Shown piece by piece: positions 1-13,400 of a stretch of DNA of 60,000 nt. The first letter of the stretch is position 1, and each line of letters opens with the position of its first letter. The stretch is from Membranipora membranacea (lineage: Eukaryota > Bryozoa > Gymnolaemata > Cheilostomatida > Membraniporidae): the NCBI GenBank assembly GCA_914767715.1, contig OU612066.1:5029001-5089000 (forward strand), read 5' to 3'. Under the pieces are notes generated by a model that searched no databases, was not told the origin of the DNA, and worked only from the letters and a program-made list of their open reading frames with translations. A program made the translations under genes and the position numbers.

Positions 1-680
1 TTTGACGATATAACGTGAATTTTTAAGCAACGATTTGAGATAGATTGAATATGTGAGAGCCAAATCTTTTGCTATTTTCCACTGAATGGCTGTTTAAATG
101 ACACACATCCCAATTTTCAGCAGTATAACTAATTTTATCAAGATCAGCACAGACCATCAAAGGTAGATACATTTGCTGTCAAAAGGACCATTACCGAGGC
201 CAGAGAATTTTTTTTTATAATTTCTCACATACGAAGCCGCTTTGATAAAGCATAATACAAACAGGAAATTTCAACAGAATATGGCACCGTGTAAAAGCCC
301 CTAAAATTGGCTGTTTTTGGCATTCTGTGGTGCGAAATTTGGAGAAAACTGATGCGTAATGCCATATTCTGTTGGTATTTCCTGTTTGAACTATACTTCA
401 TCAAAGCGGCTTCGTATGTTAGAAATTATTAAAAAAAAATTCTCTGGCCTCAGTAATGGTCCTTTTGACAGCATGTTTTGCATTATGGAAAAACAACTCC
501 AAATGTATTCACCTTCGATGGTCTGTGGTGATCTTGATAAATTTGTTATACTGCTGAAAATTGGGGTGTGTGTTATTTAATCAGCCCTTCAGATGAAAAT
601 AGCAAAACAATTGGCTCTTACTCACTTAATCTATCTCAAATCCTTGCTTAAAGTTTCACATCATTTCGTCCAAGTCAAAA
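1..680. mobile_element. Long foldback (inverted-repeat) element, left end cut by window
   Basis: Bases 1 to about 290 are the imperfect reverse complement of about 357 to 675, around a loop of roughly 65 bases. Matching blocks include the AGATAGATT stretch near 38 (right arm near 630), the GCTATTTTC stretch near 70 (right arm near 597), and the GAAGCCGCTTTGAT stretch near 232 (right arm near 400). No transposase frame is visible, so this looks like a non-autonomous foldback or MITE-type element. Its left terminus lies at or before base 1, so target duplications cannot be checked. The small open frame at 359-580 lies inside the right arm and is probably not a gene. Confidence 0.75.
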
Positions 681-1287
681 AATCATGCACATTATGACGT
701 AATGTAAAAAGCCTCTTTGGGCTCATCACATATTGTTTTCACCCAAAAATTAGGATTAACTATATCTCTTAGAATAAATATAACCTGTTTTGAAATTTCT
801 ATCAAGCTAGCTCAGCCATCCACTTTGCTAAAAACAGCCTTTGCGGCCTCATTTCCTTAATAAAATGATGCAACGTCATCTAATCTTATTTTTGATGAAA
901 TATTCGCGATCAGTAGCTCAGCAGCTTTCCAATGGTGTATAGAAAGTCCATATTTGCTGACCCCCGTGTCTCTACCTTAAAACCGTTATTTTCTAGTAAT
1001 GCGATATATTTATCTAAACCAGAATGGTGAATGATTAATTTCACCTGAGTTCACATTCCGCACTCACTGGCCAAAATCTTTTTAGGAAAACTTGGTTACT
1101 TCCTGATAAGGGACAAAGCATGAACTTCAGCCCAATGACATTTGATAAGAATATAATGAACATTATTTTACTATAATATTGAACCAATGAGAGGGAGTTC
1201 ATTTATTGAATTTTGAGCTCCACGCCACATCGGGTAAAACAATTTTCCCCTATCTCTTATTTATGGCGTAATTTATTTATCTTGCAG
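681..1287. other. Non-coding, probable upstream intron of receptor gene 1
   Basis: No exon matching the N-terminal exons of receptor gene 2 is seen here. The stretch ends in the acceptor CTTGCAG at 1281-1287. The missing 5' exons of receptor gene 1 must lie left of the window. Confidence 0.5.
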
Positions 1288-4200
1288 GTTTCGCCTCACA
1301 GACTCAGATCTATGACTCATCGTTTGTCAAGACTTTAGATAGAGTTAACCTTCCGCTGCTAATCGTGTCTGATCAATTTGTACAGCCAAATATGTCTAAC
1401 AGTGTCCTATATGGTACTGGATACAACTTGGAGAGCTCAATTAAGGTAAATTAAAAGTGTTAAAATAACTCCTTTTTTTCTGACTGCTTTTTCAAGCTGG
1501 ACACCACACTGTCACCTCTTTCACAGTTACCACTTCCCACCTGGTATATTTCTATTATGGTTTGTTTGGATATGGCATATCACTATTCGTCAGACCGAGC
1601 CTTTCTTGGCAAGCTTTGTTGATTGGGAGGGGTACCCAGACCATGTGTCTCCTTTTATTACGCAATCTGTTTTATCAATATGTCTGACTAGTTTGTCAAC
1701 TGATAATTAATGAATTCAAATAATAATTATCTTTCTTTCCTCTGTTTCACTTTAGGCGATGTTTCTGTTGATGATAGAGATGAACTGGGACTATGTTACT
1801 GTAGTTTATTCTGATGATAAGTTGGGTCATGAGAGCCTTAGAATCTATGATCGTCTCAGCACTAGATACTTTGTATGCTCAGCAGAGAGGCTTCCTGTAT
1901 CATTTAGTAAACCTGACCTGAGTGATATCAAAACAAGAGGTGTTGTCTATCTGGGATCTGAGAACATAGGTTAGTACACAACAGGCTATTCCTAAATCCT
2001 TGTTGTGTATAGTGAAGGGACCTGAGTCTTGATTACAAAGTTTTTACATGTTGAAATTTGATAAAGCATATCCATAGACCTACTAATAATAATTTATTAT
2101 TAGTAGGTCTATGAGCATATCTCAAATAGTCCCTAAACTGCTTCTCTTGTTTTTCAGGGTTGAAAGTTGTATCTGCGAGCAGCATACCCGAGAGAGTATG
2201 GGTGACTTCGCTGCCAGCTTATGTTCAGTCTGCAGGCGGTAGAGTTTATTCTGTGGCAAGGCAACAGGGTAGTCCATTGACTGATGCACTGGTCTACTAC
2301 TCTAAAGCTTTGAACCAGACGTACACAACACTCCGCAAACCAGGTACATTCTTCCACATATACACATAATAACTCTTTTGCAAACATTAACTATTATTAG
2401 TAATCCACAGATGAGGGTTATACATGGAAATTCATAAAGATTGTTGATATGCACAAGACACTGATATATATTATATGGATGAGCTATTCATGTATGGTTC
2501 CAAGACCGCGTTTCTCATCTTTGATTGGTCCATAAGTTCAGAATATTTTGTAGCCGACCCTTGAAAACTTTTGTCAAGCAGCAGCTGAGTTTTTGAAGGT
2601 TGTTACTGGGACGCCAATCAATATCATTGTAAAGTTAAAGCTGCCAGATTTATAGCTTTATTTAGATCCTGACACAAAGCTTTATACTGCTGGCACATCT
2701 CCACAAATAGCCACGCTATGTATTTTACCACTGAGCCATAAATTCATATCAATGGCCCTAGATTATTTCACAAACTTTGCGTGACACATGAAAATTATTA
2801 CTGTCCTGCTAACTTTACTTCCATATGACTGATAACGTCAGACCATGATTAGTAAAGTGACGTGCAAGGATCCAGTAAAATACGCAAATAAACGAATTCT
2901 CTAACAATTTTATGTGACAATAATTAATTGAATAATATAAGATAGGTGATAAGACTATTCTCATAATAATGACATCTAGACCTACTCAACTAATACATTA
3001 CCGGCCACACTGACATCGAGACTGCACTATTAACATGTGTATCTCTGATCTTTTGAGTCAACTTAGTATGAGTACCTAACACGTTCCCACCCCTAATTAA
3101 TGAGATTGGCCACATAGCGTCACACCGAATTTCTTCTGATGGTACTCATTCTAAAAAAGTGAACTAATTCACTTTCTAACGATCAAAGATATACATGCAA
3201 TAGGATATCACGCCATCAGTGTCAGTACCGGTCACAACAGCAGTAAAGCACATAAATTTGCATAGTTAACTATCACTGCTATATACGCTACATACTGTCG
3301 CACTGTATACTCATATGCACATGAAAACAAATCACAGTAAGCTTGATGTAAAGGATTTAGCGGAAAGCCCAGGGATATTGGTAGATAGCTAAGCCCTAAA
3401 ACCAAAATCACACTGCAACCACCATAAAGATATAATTATCATAGAAGGAGCTGGAACTCCAACCCATCTGAAAGAAATAGGGTGTAGCCTCACTCCCAAT
3501 ATAGAATTATTAGGAGGAGTTATTTTTTCCCCTTGGATTTGTCTCCATTTGTCATTGCATTCGGAATTAGGGTTGAGTATTATCTTCACGTATTAATTCT
3601 TTCGTGATAGTGATAGGAGGAATTTTCAAAGTTCTGTGATTTCAAGGTTGAAGTGGCTTCACGCACATACCTATGTAAGAACTTAGGCACATTGATGTCT
3701 GAAATTTACTTTCATGTTTCAGTTGTTTGAGTTTTTGTCCTTTGCTTTCCACGGATCTGCTATCACTGTCATGTCGTCTCATAGTTGATTCATGTACCTG
3801 GTTATCACACATTTCTGAATTTCAATCTGTTAGTTGAATGGGTTTCGGGAAATATGCAACATATGACATCACAGATATTTTCATGATAATAAGATCAAGG
3901 AATCATTTGTCTATCCCAATGAACTCAATGTACATTGATGTAATCTGGTTTAATCTATCTTGTCTCAAGTTGGAGTTGCTTCCTCTTTACAAGTATGCCA
4001 TGAAGGCAAATTTAATCGAACTTGCCCTAGTTCTCATTTTGATCATTCCACAGCTAGGGGCCCCCCTGAGCATCTCAACCCAGAAACACTATTGATTGAT
4101 ATTTCTGACAGGTGGGGATGTTGACTGTCAGAGGGATAGCCTCAGATTCAGAGATGAAATGCAGCAGCAGCTCAGTGCTCTTACTACAGAGGGCTCCCAC

Positions 4201-7200
4201 TTTACTGTTAAGGATGGTAACTTGGAGGGGCTGCCTCAGTCTACAGCAGATACCTCCTACCGAGTCATCATGAAGAAAGGGGAAGAGTCTGAAGTGGTGA
4301 GCCTGTTTATCCGGTCCCTCCCTCACTCCTAAGTCAGTCCTGTTTTACAGCCTAAAATCTCAATTTTAGTTCTACAACAGTTCCTTTTTCATGTGCAAAT
4401 AATCCATACCTCCAAGTTGGGCAGTGCCATAGCAGAATTCTTTAATGACCTTGACATAATTAAGATAATATTTTATTATTTGCGATTTATCAGAGAAGAT
4501 AAAGACACATTAACTGTAATGGTTGTAGTCGTAACTCTGATCAAGGAGTACTTCTTGTTCTCATAACAAATATTGACCTTGTGGCGACGTAGGTGAAACC
4601 TATAAGACACATGATTATAGTTATCTAATGCTGTGTCAAACTGAAAAAATTTGGCTCAACATGGTTATTTCTTTCAGGTGACAGTAGGCTCAGCTGATAA
4701 TATCACATTAATCGACTCAAAAAAGCTTAAACATGCAGCAAACGCTTCAATCTGTGTAGATAAGACTTGTCAGGGTATCTGCTCAGCTTTGGACAATCAG
4801 GATCTATTGTACATTCACGGAGAATACATAATCCTGGCCACAATTCAAATTAGAGATGGGTAAGAATAGAGATTTAATCTAAACCCTGAACAAATCTGGT
4901 GCAAACCCCTCTTTTGATACGCTTAAACACCAATAGGGGGCAACTCCAATGCTGGCTAATCCGGTCCCACCCTCCCTGGTTTGACCTAGTTACACATCTG
5001 CTCACAGAATAAAGGCTTCAACTAACCCTATTGTATGCATATAGGTGATCATGCAATTCAGTATTGCTGATCGCTGTTATGAAGCTGTATATTGCAGTAG
5101 GATGAACAGAGCGAGCTGCATTAACCATTTCTCTGTCTTGTATATGAGTTGTCGTTGTCCTTAAAATGGATGAAGAAGCTATAGATACGCATAAAAACAG
5201 CACACAACTTCTATTATAAGAACATTTCGAGGTCGAGATTAATGTCTTATTCTCTTTGTCACAGAATGGATCCCAAAGACAAATGGTCATGTACTAATAT
5301 GACTGTAGCAGGTCTGTTCAGAGTGGAGACAGCCATCTTCACTCTTAAAAAGCTAAGGAGTCTCCTGAATGACTCAAGATTTGGTCTTCTCATCATGGAC
5401 TCATGCTTTAACTACCTGAAGACTGGACGCGACGTGTTTGGTATACTTGGAGATGAGAAACGAAAAATCTGTGAGAAGGGAGATCCTACCAAATGCTTAG
5501 ATCGTAAGAAAATAGTTGGGGTTATAGGTGGTGATTCTAGTGGAACGACCCAACAGGTTTGTCAGTTTCAGGCTCATAAAACAACAAACCCTGGTATTAA
5601 GTGTTAGGACAATTCAATGAGTGAATCAATCTCATATGGTCACAATGTTGTTGCGTTTTCTGAGTTGTTTCTCTTTGCTATACCGTTGCAAAGTAAACGG
5701 AGAAGATGAATATTTTCCCTATTACCCTTTTGGTGCAGCTAGCGCCAATCGATCTTCATTTTCATTGAACCAAAAATTTGATCTATATACTGATTTTCCC
5801 TAAAATTGAAACTAAATACATGTAAGAACATATTTAAACTATATAAAAATGAAACAAGTTTAAATAAGTTAAGCATCAAGGGCTGTACTTGGAGGACAAC
5901 TTCTGCATAATCCCACTGGGAATCCTTCAGGGCCATGCTTTACTATAACCACACCTACCATCTTTTCTATCTTGATCCGACTTTAGTAGCCTCAGGCTGA
6001 ACAGTGCGTCTCTCAAGTTATCATACACTTTCATCCTAATCAGAAAATTGCCTCTTTCATAGATACAAACTATTCTCAGGGAGATTCCGATCATCCAAAT
6101 AGCTTATGGATCTTCAAGTACAACACTGAGTGATAGAAAAGCATTTCCGTTCCTCCTCAGGCCGAATCCCTCAGATGCCAAACAAACTGAGTATATCGCA
6201 CAGATTTTACAGCAACTCAGGAATAAAGGAAATGACATCAACGCAGTAAACATAATCTACAGTGACTCACTTTATGGCAGAGATAGTCACGAGGTAGATA
6301 TGATCTTGAAACAGAAAGCTTTTCTGTTGTGGAACCCGTAATTTTTTGTTGTTGAATAATTCACTTTTGCCATTAGTCTATAATTATTTTCTCTGCAGAG
6401 CTGTTTTAATAGTTTGACAATCAGCCTTGGTACAAGATTGTTCCATAATGATCAAAAAAAAATTTAGGTTTCTAACCAGCCAAGTGTTTCATTCATTATC
6501 TTAATCAAACGCGAGCACATTTATTTCTGACAGTTACTAAGACAGAAACTGGAAAAAAATGGAACCTGTTTCAATCTGGAACTAGCTATACCAGAATCTG
6601 AGTACACAACACACTTACTGAACACAATCATAGAGAGATTACTATCATCAGACAGTAAAGGAGTTAATATAAATATCATGATAATTGACTTACCTGTAAG
6701 TTAAATATCATTCAATAGTACCAAGCCAGAAGAGTGATCCCAAGAAAATATTAGTTGTCTATGTAGAAGTAATTGTTGTGAACGCATTATATGATCAAAG
6801 TTCTGAAGGTTTACTGGATTCAAGATAGTCTAACTGTTATCTGTGTTGAGAAGAGCCGGGAAGGAAATCTCTGGAATAAAGCCAAATAACACATGAATGA
6901 TTATTAAACTGGTATCACGTTTTCATTATGTTCTAAAAGGGCATCTACACTTTTACCACTCCTCTTTTTGACTCATTGCAGCACATACCCCTGCTGATGG
7001 ACCACCTGAATGAGAATGAGACTTTGAGAGTAAGATGGATGACTCGACAGCCAGAGTTTACATTAATTCTCAGCGATACATGGAACCATAATCAGCATTT
7101 ACTCGACAAATATGGACATCTTGTCAAAGGCAGCTTTTCTTTCACGTTTAGTTTGGGAGAGTTTAAGGTAAAGATTGTAAAGATCGTTGAACTATATTGA

Positions 7201-8977
7201 ATTATTTCTTTGACAATGTTCATGTATCTTTTAGAACTGTAGAATCTATGGTATATGTGAAATCAGTAGTACTGCTAATTTTCTTTCTTAGAGTAAGTAA
7301 GGGGGTCAAATGGTCAATTCAGGTCATTTGAGTGTTGTTCCATATTTATGGTATTCATAAGTACTTGCAGTCTGCAACTATTATATCCCTGAAACTGCAA
7401 TCTTTCACCAAACCCATATTATGCAGACACACATAATACGCATGTCTGTATATTATACGGATAGAGAGCATGATGCACCACTATTTCTTGAATTGTTCTC
7501 CATCTAATGATTTTTTTTTGTAGAGCACCTCATTCGAAGATTACTTGGAAAAATGGCGCCCACAACCGTTGCACTCAAACAATGAAGGATCCAATCCTTT
7601 CATGGTATCGCTTAGAGAATTACAGGGGCAGTGTAAGGTACGAGGTAGCTTTCTCACAGTGCATGATAAATTCTGCAACGACGATGACCACCCAATAGAT
7701 GTATCTTCGTTGTTTGAAAATGACATGCCAGCCCGATTATTGATGAAAGCACTCACAATTCTTGTCTATGGTCTCGGAGCAGTGAATCATAATAACAATG
7801 ACAACGTCCTTTTCAACAGAACAATGGAGAGAGTGCATCTCACTTATCAATACCTGCTTTCGTCTCCTATACCTCGAACGCTCGAGATCAAAGACCGAGA
7901 TAACGGCGACGTGCCGTTCTTAGAAGAACCTACTGCAGACCAGAATTATGGGGACGGGCGCACAGGGTACCTTCTGTGGCAGGTCAGAGCAACTGATGTC
8001 CAGTTGTCAAAATTCAAGTTTGAAAAAATATGCGAAATCGAATTTGTGGATACCGACGAAGAGTTGGACTTGTCTGACAAAACCATTGAGTTTTACTCCA
8101 ACGGTGAGAAAACAACTAGAATCACAAGCTCCACCCGCGCGTGTCATGATGTGTCGCCCATCACAACAACAACCTTACCTGGTAACCTCTCTCACCAATC
8201 AGTGACAAAGAGCCCAGTCAGCAACGAGAAGAATCAATACGTCATCATCATCATTGTTCTATGTGTCATCAACGTTATTCTCTTTGTGGTTGGCTTCGCC
8301 GTCTTCCGCAACATTTGGAAGAGAGGTAGGTTCCATAGAGTCAAGCTTCCTTTGTTGTTGGTAACTAAAATGGCTGCTAGTTTCCTGCTCGGTTAAGCTC
8401 ATTTTGGGATGACTCAGTCTGCGGATCATTGATGCCAATAAAGTAATAATAAAAAATATTGAAATGTCTTCCTATAACATCCTTTTTTTTCTCCTTTTCC
8501 AGTTCATCAACAGAAACCAAGTGTTGTGTACACTTATAGCAACCATCACCATGGCGGTAAGAATTGTTTATGTTATAGTTCTTCAATGATAACTGAAGTT
8601 GATATTGTACTTTAACCATGAAAGCTGTCTTTACAACCCCTCCTCCTCCCCCCCCCCCCGTCCCCCACACCAAAGCTTGTCAAGACAGGCTAGATTCATT
8701 CATTGTCATCGTTTTTCTGGTTGGTTTTACAAAAACCTGTTTATGGTTTTGTCTTGTAGAGAGTAACGGTGGTTTTGCCGTAGGGAGTCCTGAACCTTTA
8801 GAAAGGCCCGATAACTCTTTTACCCAACCTCCTGCTGATAGACACATCTATGACTTACCCACTTCAAGCCAGCCCAGTGCTGTCTCTACCTTCTATCATG
8901 CAGATGCTCAAAGGAACATCTCAGATAACATGAAACCAGGCGTGCTCATTCACAATCCTGAAACAGATGGAGCTTAG
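1288..8977 (+). CDS. Tandem Venus-flytrap, single-pass receptor-like protein (gene 1, 5' partial)
   Basis: Exons 1288-1445, 1756-1969, 2158-2343, 4112-4296, 4678-4859, 5265-5556, 6063-6293, 6534-6695, 6982-7167, 7524-8325, 8503-8556 and 8760-8977 join with consistent phases into 956 residues ending at TAG 8975-8977. The first ~300 residues are the distal part of one ligand-binding domain of the periplasmic-binding/ANF-receptor fold (MNWDYVTVVYSDD resembles the start of lobe 2 in metabotropic glutamate receptors). A second, complete domain starts at about residue 310 (GLFRVETAIFTLKKL, then GLLIMDSC, VIGGDSSGTT and IPIIQIAYGSSSTTLSD). One transmembrane helix lies near residues 840-862 (VIIIIVLCVINVILFVVGFAVF), followed by a ~90-residue tail containing YDLP. 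No seven-helix, kinase or cyclase domain follows. Ligand binding is inferred from fold; signalling partners are unknown. The N-terminus and signal peptide are outside the window. Confidence 0.85.
2065..2121. mobile_element. 41-bp perfect palindrome flanked by 8-bp direct repeats
   Basis: Arms CATAGACCTACTAATAATA (2073-2091) and its exact reverse complement (2095-2113) enclose a 3-base loop. AGCATATC occurs immediately before (2065-2072) and immediately after (2114-2121). An 8-bp direct repeat around a terminal palindrome is what a hAT-type insertion would leave. It sits in an intron of receptor gene 1, 36 bases before the acceptor at 2157. Confidence 0.7.
2344..4111 (+). other. Large intron of receptor gene 1
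   Basis: This is the longest intron of the gene (1.77 kb). It holds an imperfect inverted repeat of about 60 bases (roughly 3000-3065 against 3175-3240) around a short AAGTGAACTAATTCACTT palindrome near 3160-3177. No conserved coding segment is seen. The short open frames in it match nothing recognisable. Confidence 0.5.
4542..4557. repeat. Short near-palindrome of the CAAGGAGT/ACTCCTTG type
   Basis: CAAGGAGTACTTCTTG differs by one base from the perfect palindrome at 25837-25852. No clear flanking direct repeat is seen. It lies in the receptor gene 1 intron 4297-4677. Confidence 0.4.
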
Positions 8978-10483
8978 GGCCTATTACTTAGGCATTGGCT
9001 GTTACTTTTCATGTTTTTTTTAATACCTTATTTACAATATTTGCCCTGAAAAGAAACAGAAAAAAAATACATTAATAGTAGATTGACAGAAAAACTATTA
9101 TCATGTTATCCATTATATATATTATATATTTTTTTATATTATGCAACCTTTTGTGTGCCCTTATTTTATCTCCGGTGATTGATGTGCAGTAAAGTGTGAT
9201 TTGTGACTGCATCACTAACTGGCTCATTTAGCAGATATACAAATGCATCCCCTTCATATTCCACATTCCAAAAATGTTTATTGCGGTCTCTACATTTAAA
9301 TATAATTCAATGATATGAACTATATATCAACGGGTCTATACTCTATATTCTGTGATTTTGTGCGCAACCAATACTTATTTGTATAATTACAGTGATTTTT
9401 AAATATTTGTCTCAAGTCGAATGTTTTCTATGATGACTTTTTATCTAGTAGAATTTACTCCTGTGCATCGCTTTATTGTCGATTTTAGGAGGAAAAATGA
9501 AAACAAATACAAATTTTTCTTTTTATTTGGAGTCCTTGACATTGACAGCAGGTTTACCTTAAAACCTCAGCTTTTACCATCATTCTATTCAAATATTTAT
9601 AGTTATTAAATTCAATTATGAGTCCAATCTTCCGTTCTTGTGTTCATGAAGACCCGTTTACCCAGCCTTTTCATGCGGCTACTTTTTTGGTTTGGGGAAG
9701 TAGCTGCATGACAAGGCTCGCCGTTTACCCTCATGCCGAAGTTAATACTCACCTGATTCCTTTAGGGAAACAAAAACAATTATCAGCATGGCTATGATTT
9801 AAATAATTAGGAATTAAATAATCTTTGACCGAAGTTTGTAACTGTTAAAACTGTAGACATACATATATATTATAAAGTTTATCGTTTTAACTGATTATTG
9901 AGGAATTGACATTGGGAAGACTTCATAGTGAAAAGTGAACGGAGGCCATTAAACGAAGGTAAAGATCCGTAATTCTTTACGGATTGGACATTTATATGGG
10001 TGATCAGTTTAGAAGACAGTTCCCTGTGAATGTAACTCCCACCTTCCACCCCCCCCCCCCCCTACAGCACACACAAAGACTGTGCAGTTTTTAGGTTAAT
10101 GTGCATTATCTAGGAAAGAGGTACCTAAAAATCATAAACCTAAAAACCACAGTAACCACAAATCCATTGTCCCGATTATTTGCAATTTAGACTTAATAAA
10201 GGTTTTTGTGATTTATTATACATTAACGATAGCAGTATTAACCACACATTTGACGTCATATAATACCTGAGTTCATTTTCTCTGCACTGCCCCAGCCCGT
10301 GTTTAATCACCCAATCTCTATATCTGAGGCTGAGATGACTCTATTTTTTACACTGTTACGTTTAGCCAAGTTTTTCTACCATCAAATTAATGACAATATC
10401 TTTTTCTCATTTATCTCTCTACTCGGTACTCGGAGTTTTAGGATCATTTGAGTTTATTTTCAGCGCTTATTCTGACAGGCAAC
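8978..10483. other. Intergenic, 3' flank of receptor gene 1 and promoter side of receptor gene 2
   Basis: No coding exon is seen. Possible weak poly(A) signals are ATTAAA at 9605-9610 and AATAAA at 10195-10200; neither is close to the stop. A 14-base C tract lies near 10050-10065. A hairpin flanked by direct repeats at 9654-9730 is listed separately. Confidence 0.5.
9654..9730. mobile_element. 57-bp hairpin flanked by 10-bp direct repeats
   Basis: Two 21-base arms (9664-9684 and 9698-9718, about two mismatches) form a hairpin with a 13-base loop. The decamer CCGTTTACCC occurs at 9654-9663 and again at 9721-9730, so the hairpin plus two bases is bracketed by direct repeats. It looks like a tiny foldback insertion with a target-site duplication and lies 0.7 kb downstream of receptor gene 1. 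Confidence 0.65.
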
Positions 10484-13400
10484 ATGGAGAGATATAGATG
10501 GTATATCGGTTGGTTTATCATTGCTATACTGAAGCTGGTATCTACTCGTGAGACTTGTAATATATTATGTAATTGTCAGAGCCCAGGTGAGACAGTGTTA
10601 TTAGTATTTATTATGTGGCAAATGTGACAATCTCCCTGTTTTTATGTCAAATCCAAATTGTTAAAAATAACAGCACCAAATTATCTGACAAAAATCATAT
10701 CAATTTGTTTTTTTGAAAATGACTGCCCAATGAACATGGTAACAACGTAGGCTTTATAATTTATTATCACTATGGGTAGCGCACGCAATATTACACTGCT
10801 TTAATAGGCTGGATATTATATATTTGTATCAGTACATATATCTAGCCATGATACCAAAGCAGGCATAGCATATGCTATATATACTATGAACACTATGTAT
10901 ACTATACACACTATATATACTTTATATACTATATATAAATATATATATTAAGGGTTTCTATGTCGTATATCACATTCATGTACTCTTTATGTAGAGTTGA
11001 TTTATCGTTTCGTTGTGCTGATGGATGTTAGTTATGGTCTGAATTGTGAGTTAAGCCGAGATATCCGAGAGGAGAGGAACTTGATAATGCAAGCCGTGAA
11101 CTACACCAACAATAAGGTTGACCATGGCTATACCATAGGTGAGCTATAATTTCAATAGATGTTTTTTTTTTTTTATGTTTTTTCGGCTGAAGACACGGAA
11201 GGAGTGTATAGCATAACTTTGGGTTGAAAGTAACAGAGTTAACCATGCATTACTCACAATTAGTTGGGCTGACCGATAGATCAAGGAATTTTAAGGGACA
11301 TACATAACTGTGACAATCGGAAGTTAATCAGCTTGTGATCTTATGTGAGGAGGGAGGCAACTTCCACATAGTTTATTCGTCACGAAACATTGTTTCCATG
11401 GCAGTGAAAAAAGAATTTGGCAAATTCAGGCATACCATGACTGGCATTTCAGAAATTGTCATACGTATGCTGAAACATGACAGCCTAAGTACGACTAAAC
11501 CTGTCAATTGCCACATCAGGTTTAATCGGGTTTTATGACCTTTTCAGGTATGCCTGCTGTAAAACAGCCACTTGCTTATTTGTGTTCTGTAGTCACGAAT
11601 CGTAAATCCTTGATCGCCATGTTATGCCAATTTTTTCTTTTTCCGTTATGACAATTTTTTATCGGCCCAAAATTAAAAAATATAACTACATGAGGCTGTT
11701 AGTGGCGTTCTGTGAAAACCTAAAATTAGAAACGGAATGGTTTTTGGAAATATATCCTTAAGTCGCCAAAATTATCAACCGTATTGTAACATCAAACCAC
11801 AGAGAAATCACCATGTGGTGAACATGTCTATCAGGGAATCCATTTTGTTCATCTTTCGCACTAAGACTACTGCAAGCTGATTACCAGCTTAACTCGAAGT
11901 AATTCAAATGTTAACAAGTCAAGATTTCAATTCTACATGCTGCAAATATTCGTGTAAGAAAGTAGGACGGCAGTTGGCCAATTGAATATACAGAATTGCT
12001 CTCGCTTTATAGAATGACCTTGGTAAAATGTACTCAAATGGCTTTCAAAATAAAATCATTCAAGTGCAATGGTTATACTCTTAACACATGCAATTTGGAT
12101 GTCGCACACCTTATCAGGGAGTTTCGGCAGTTCTTCTAAGTTTCTGTTCGTAATATGTGGTAGACGACTTCTAAACAGTAGCTGTGTTCAGAATTATTAC
12201 ATCACCCTTAAAATACTTATTTTCAGATTTTGATATAGTAGACACTTGCAGTGACTACTCTTACATTACTAAGATTATTAATGATTATCTCCCCGCTGAA
12301 TCTTTTGATGACATCACAATCTTGAAGGAGTCCGATACCTGCCCAAGCGTCTGCTCGGATAACACAACTCGCCCATCAGTTCTTGTCGGTAAGAAAGAGA
12401 TCTAAGATCAAATCAAGGCTCACCAGTAGAATGGGAACAATGGGAATGCAGGCAGATTGGATAAAACTTGATCTAAGCCATGTTATGACATATTTGCAAT
12501 ACGCCCAATTCTTGTGAGATTGAAATTTTTTCATATAGGCATTGCCAACAAATTATTATCATTTTTCTGTCAGCTCTGAAGGAATAACTGTTGCCTATGA
12601 TGTGTACTTTTATGCTTTCACTCCAGAAAGTGATATAGTCTTCATTTATCATGCGAAGTATAAGGCTGTTTGTCAGTCCCCCCCTACCTAAAATTTGTCA
12701 AGCCCAGCCCATGACAAATGTTAACTATGTGATTCTCAGAATTGCCTCTATCTACGTAAACCAGTATTTATGCAGGTGATTGATGATGTGTTAATGGGCC
12801 AGTTGGCACCTATCAACATGGTGCAATTTTTCACGTCCCGTCAAAAAATATGTATTAGGAGTTCTTCAGTGCCTTTTTTGGAGCTTGATTTGGTCACTTG
12901 CCATCTTCGTAACATTATTTGTAGGCTGATAGGTATTTGGCTGACTTTCCACGCTATTTTTCAGGTTTCATATCACAGTCCCTTGTCTATGAACCGTCAC
13001 TGACAGAACTATTGAGACGAGCACAATTCCCTGTACTCGTTACTTCTGACTCATTTGATGGGGCTGACGGGAAGCATGACAACTTGGCCCGAGCCAAACA
13101 TGTTGGTCCTGTCTACAGTATTGGATATAGTTTAAGATATAAAATCGAGGTTTGACCATTCTACCGATATATATATTATATATATACTTTTATTGTCAGT
13201 CTACAATCATCTTTAGGAATGTTTAACTGGTGACATCCTCCCATATAGCTAGGAGTAACAGGGACAATACAGAAGTAGCAGGAACAGTAACTCCCTTGTT
13301 ACTCCTTGCATAATATGTTATATATTATAATTATAATATATTATAGTAAACTTTTATAAGGGCTGATGTTGATTTCGCTGTATGTTACATGGACAAAACA

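Noticed and set aside
359-580. 73-codon open frame on the + strand
   Set aside because: It lies wholly inside the right arm of the foldback element, mirrors the left arm and has no recognisable protein features.
3175-3240. Inverted repeat in the large receptor intron as a defined transposon
   Set aside because: Pairing is patchy, the ends are unclear and no flanking direct repeat was found, so it is noted only within the intron entry.
3838-4095. 85-codon open frame in the large intron of receptor gene 1
   Set aside because: It is hydrophobic low-complexity sequence in an intron, not conserved in gene 2 and ending just before a real acceptor.
8634-8660. C-rich tract before the last exon of receptor gene 1 as a coding Pro-rich segment
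   Set aside because: It lies in the intron between 8557 and 8759; the open frame through it is not supported by splice phase.
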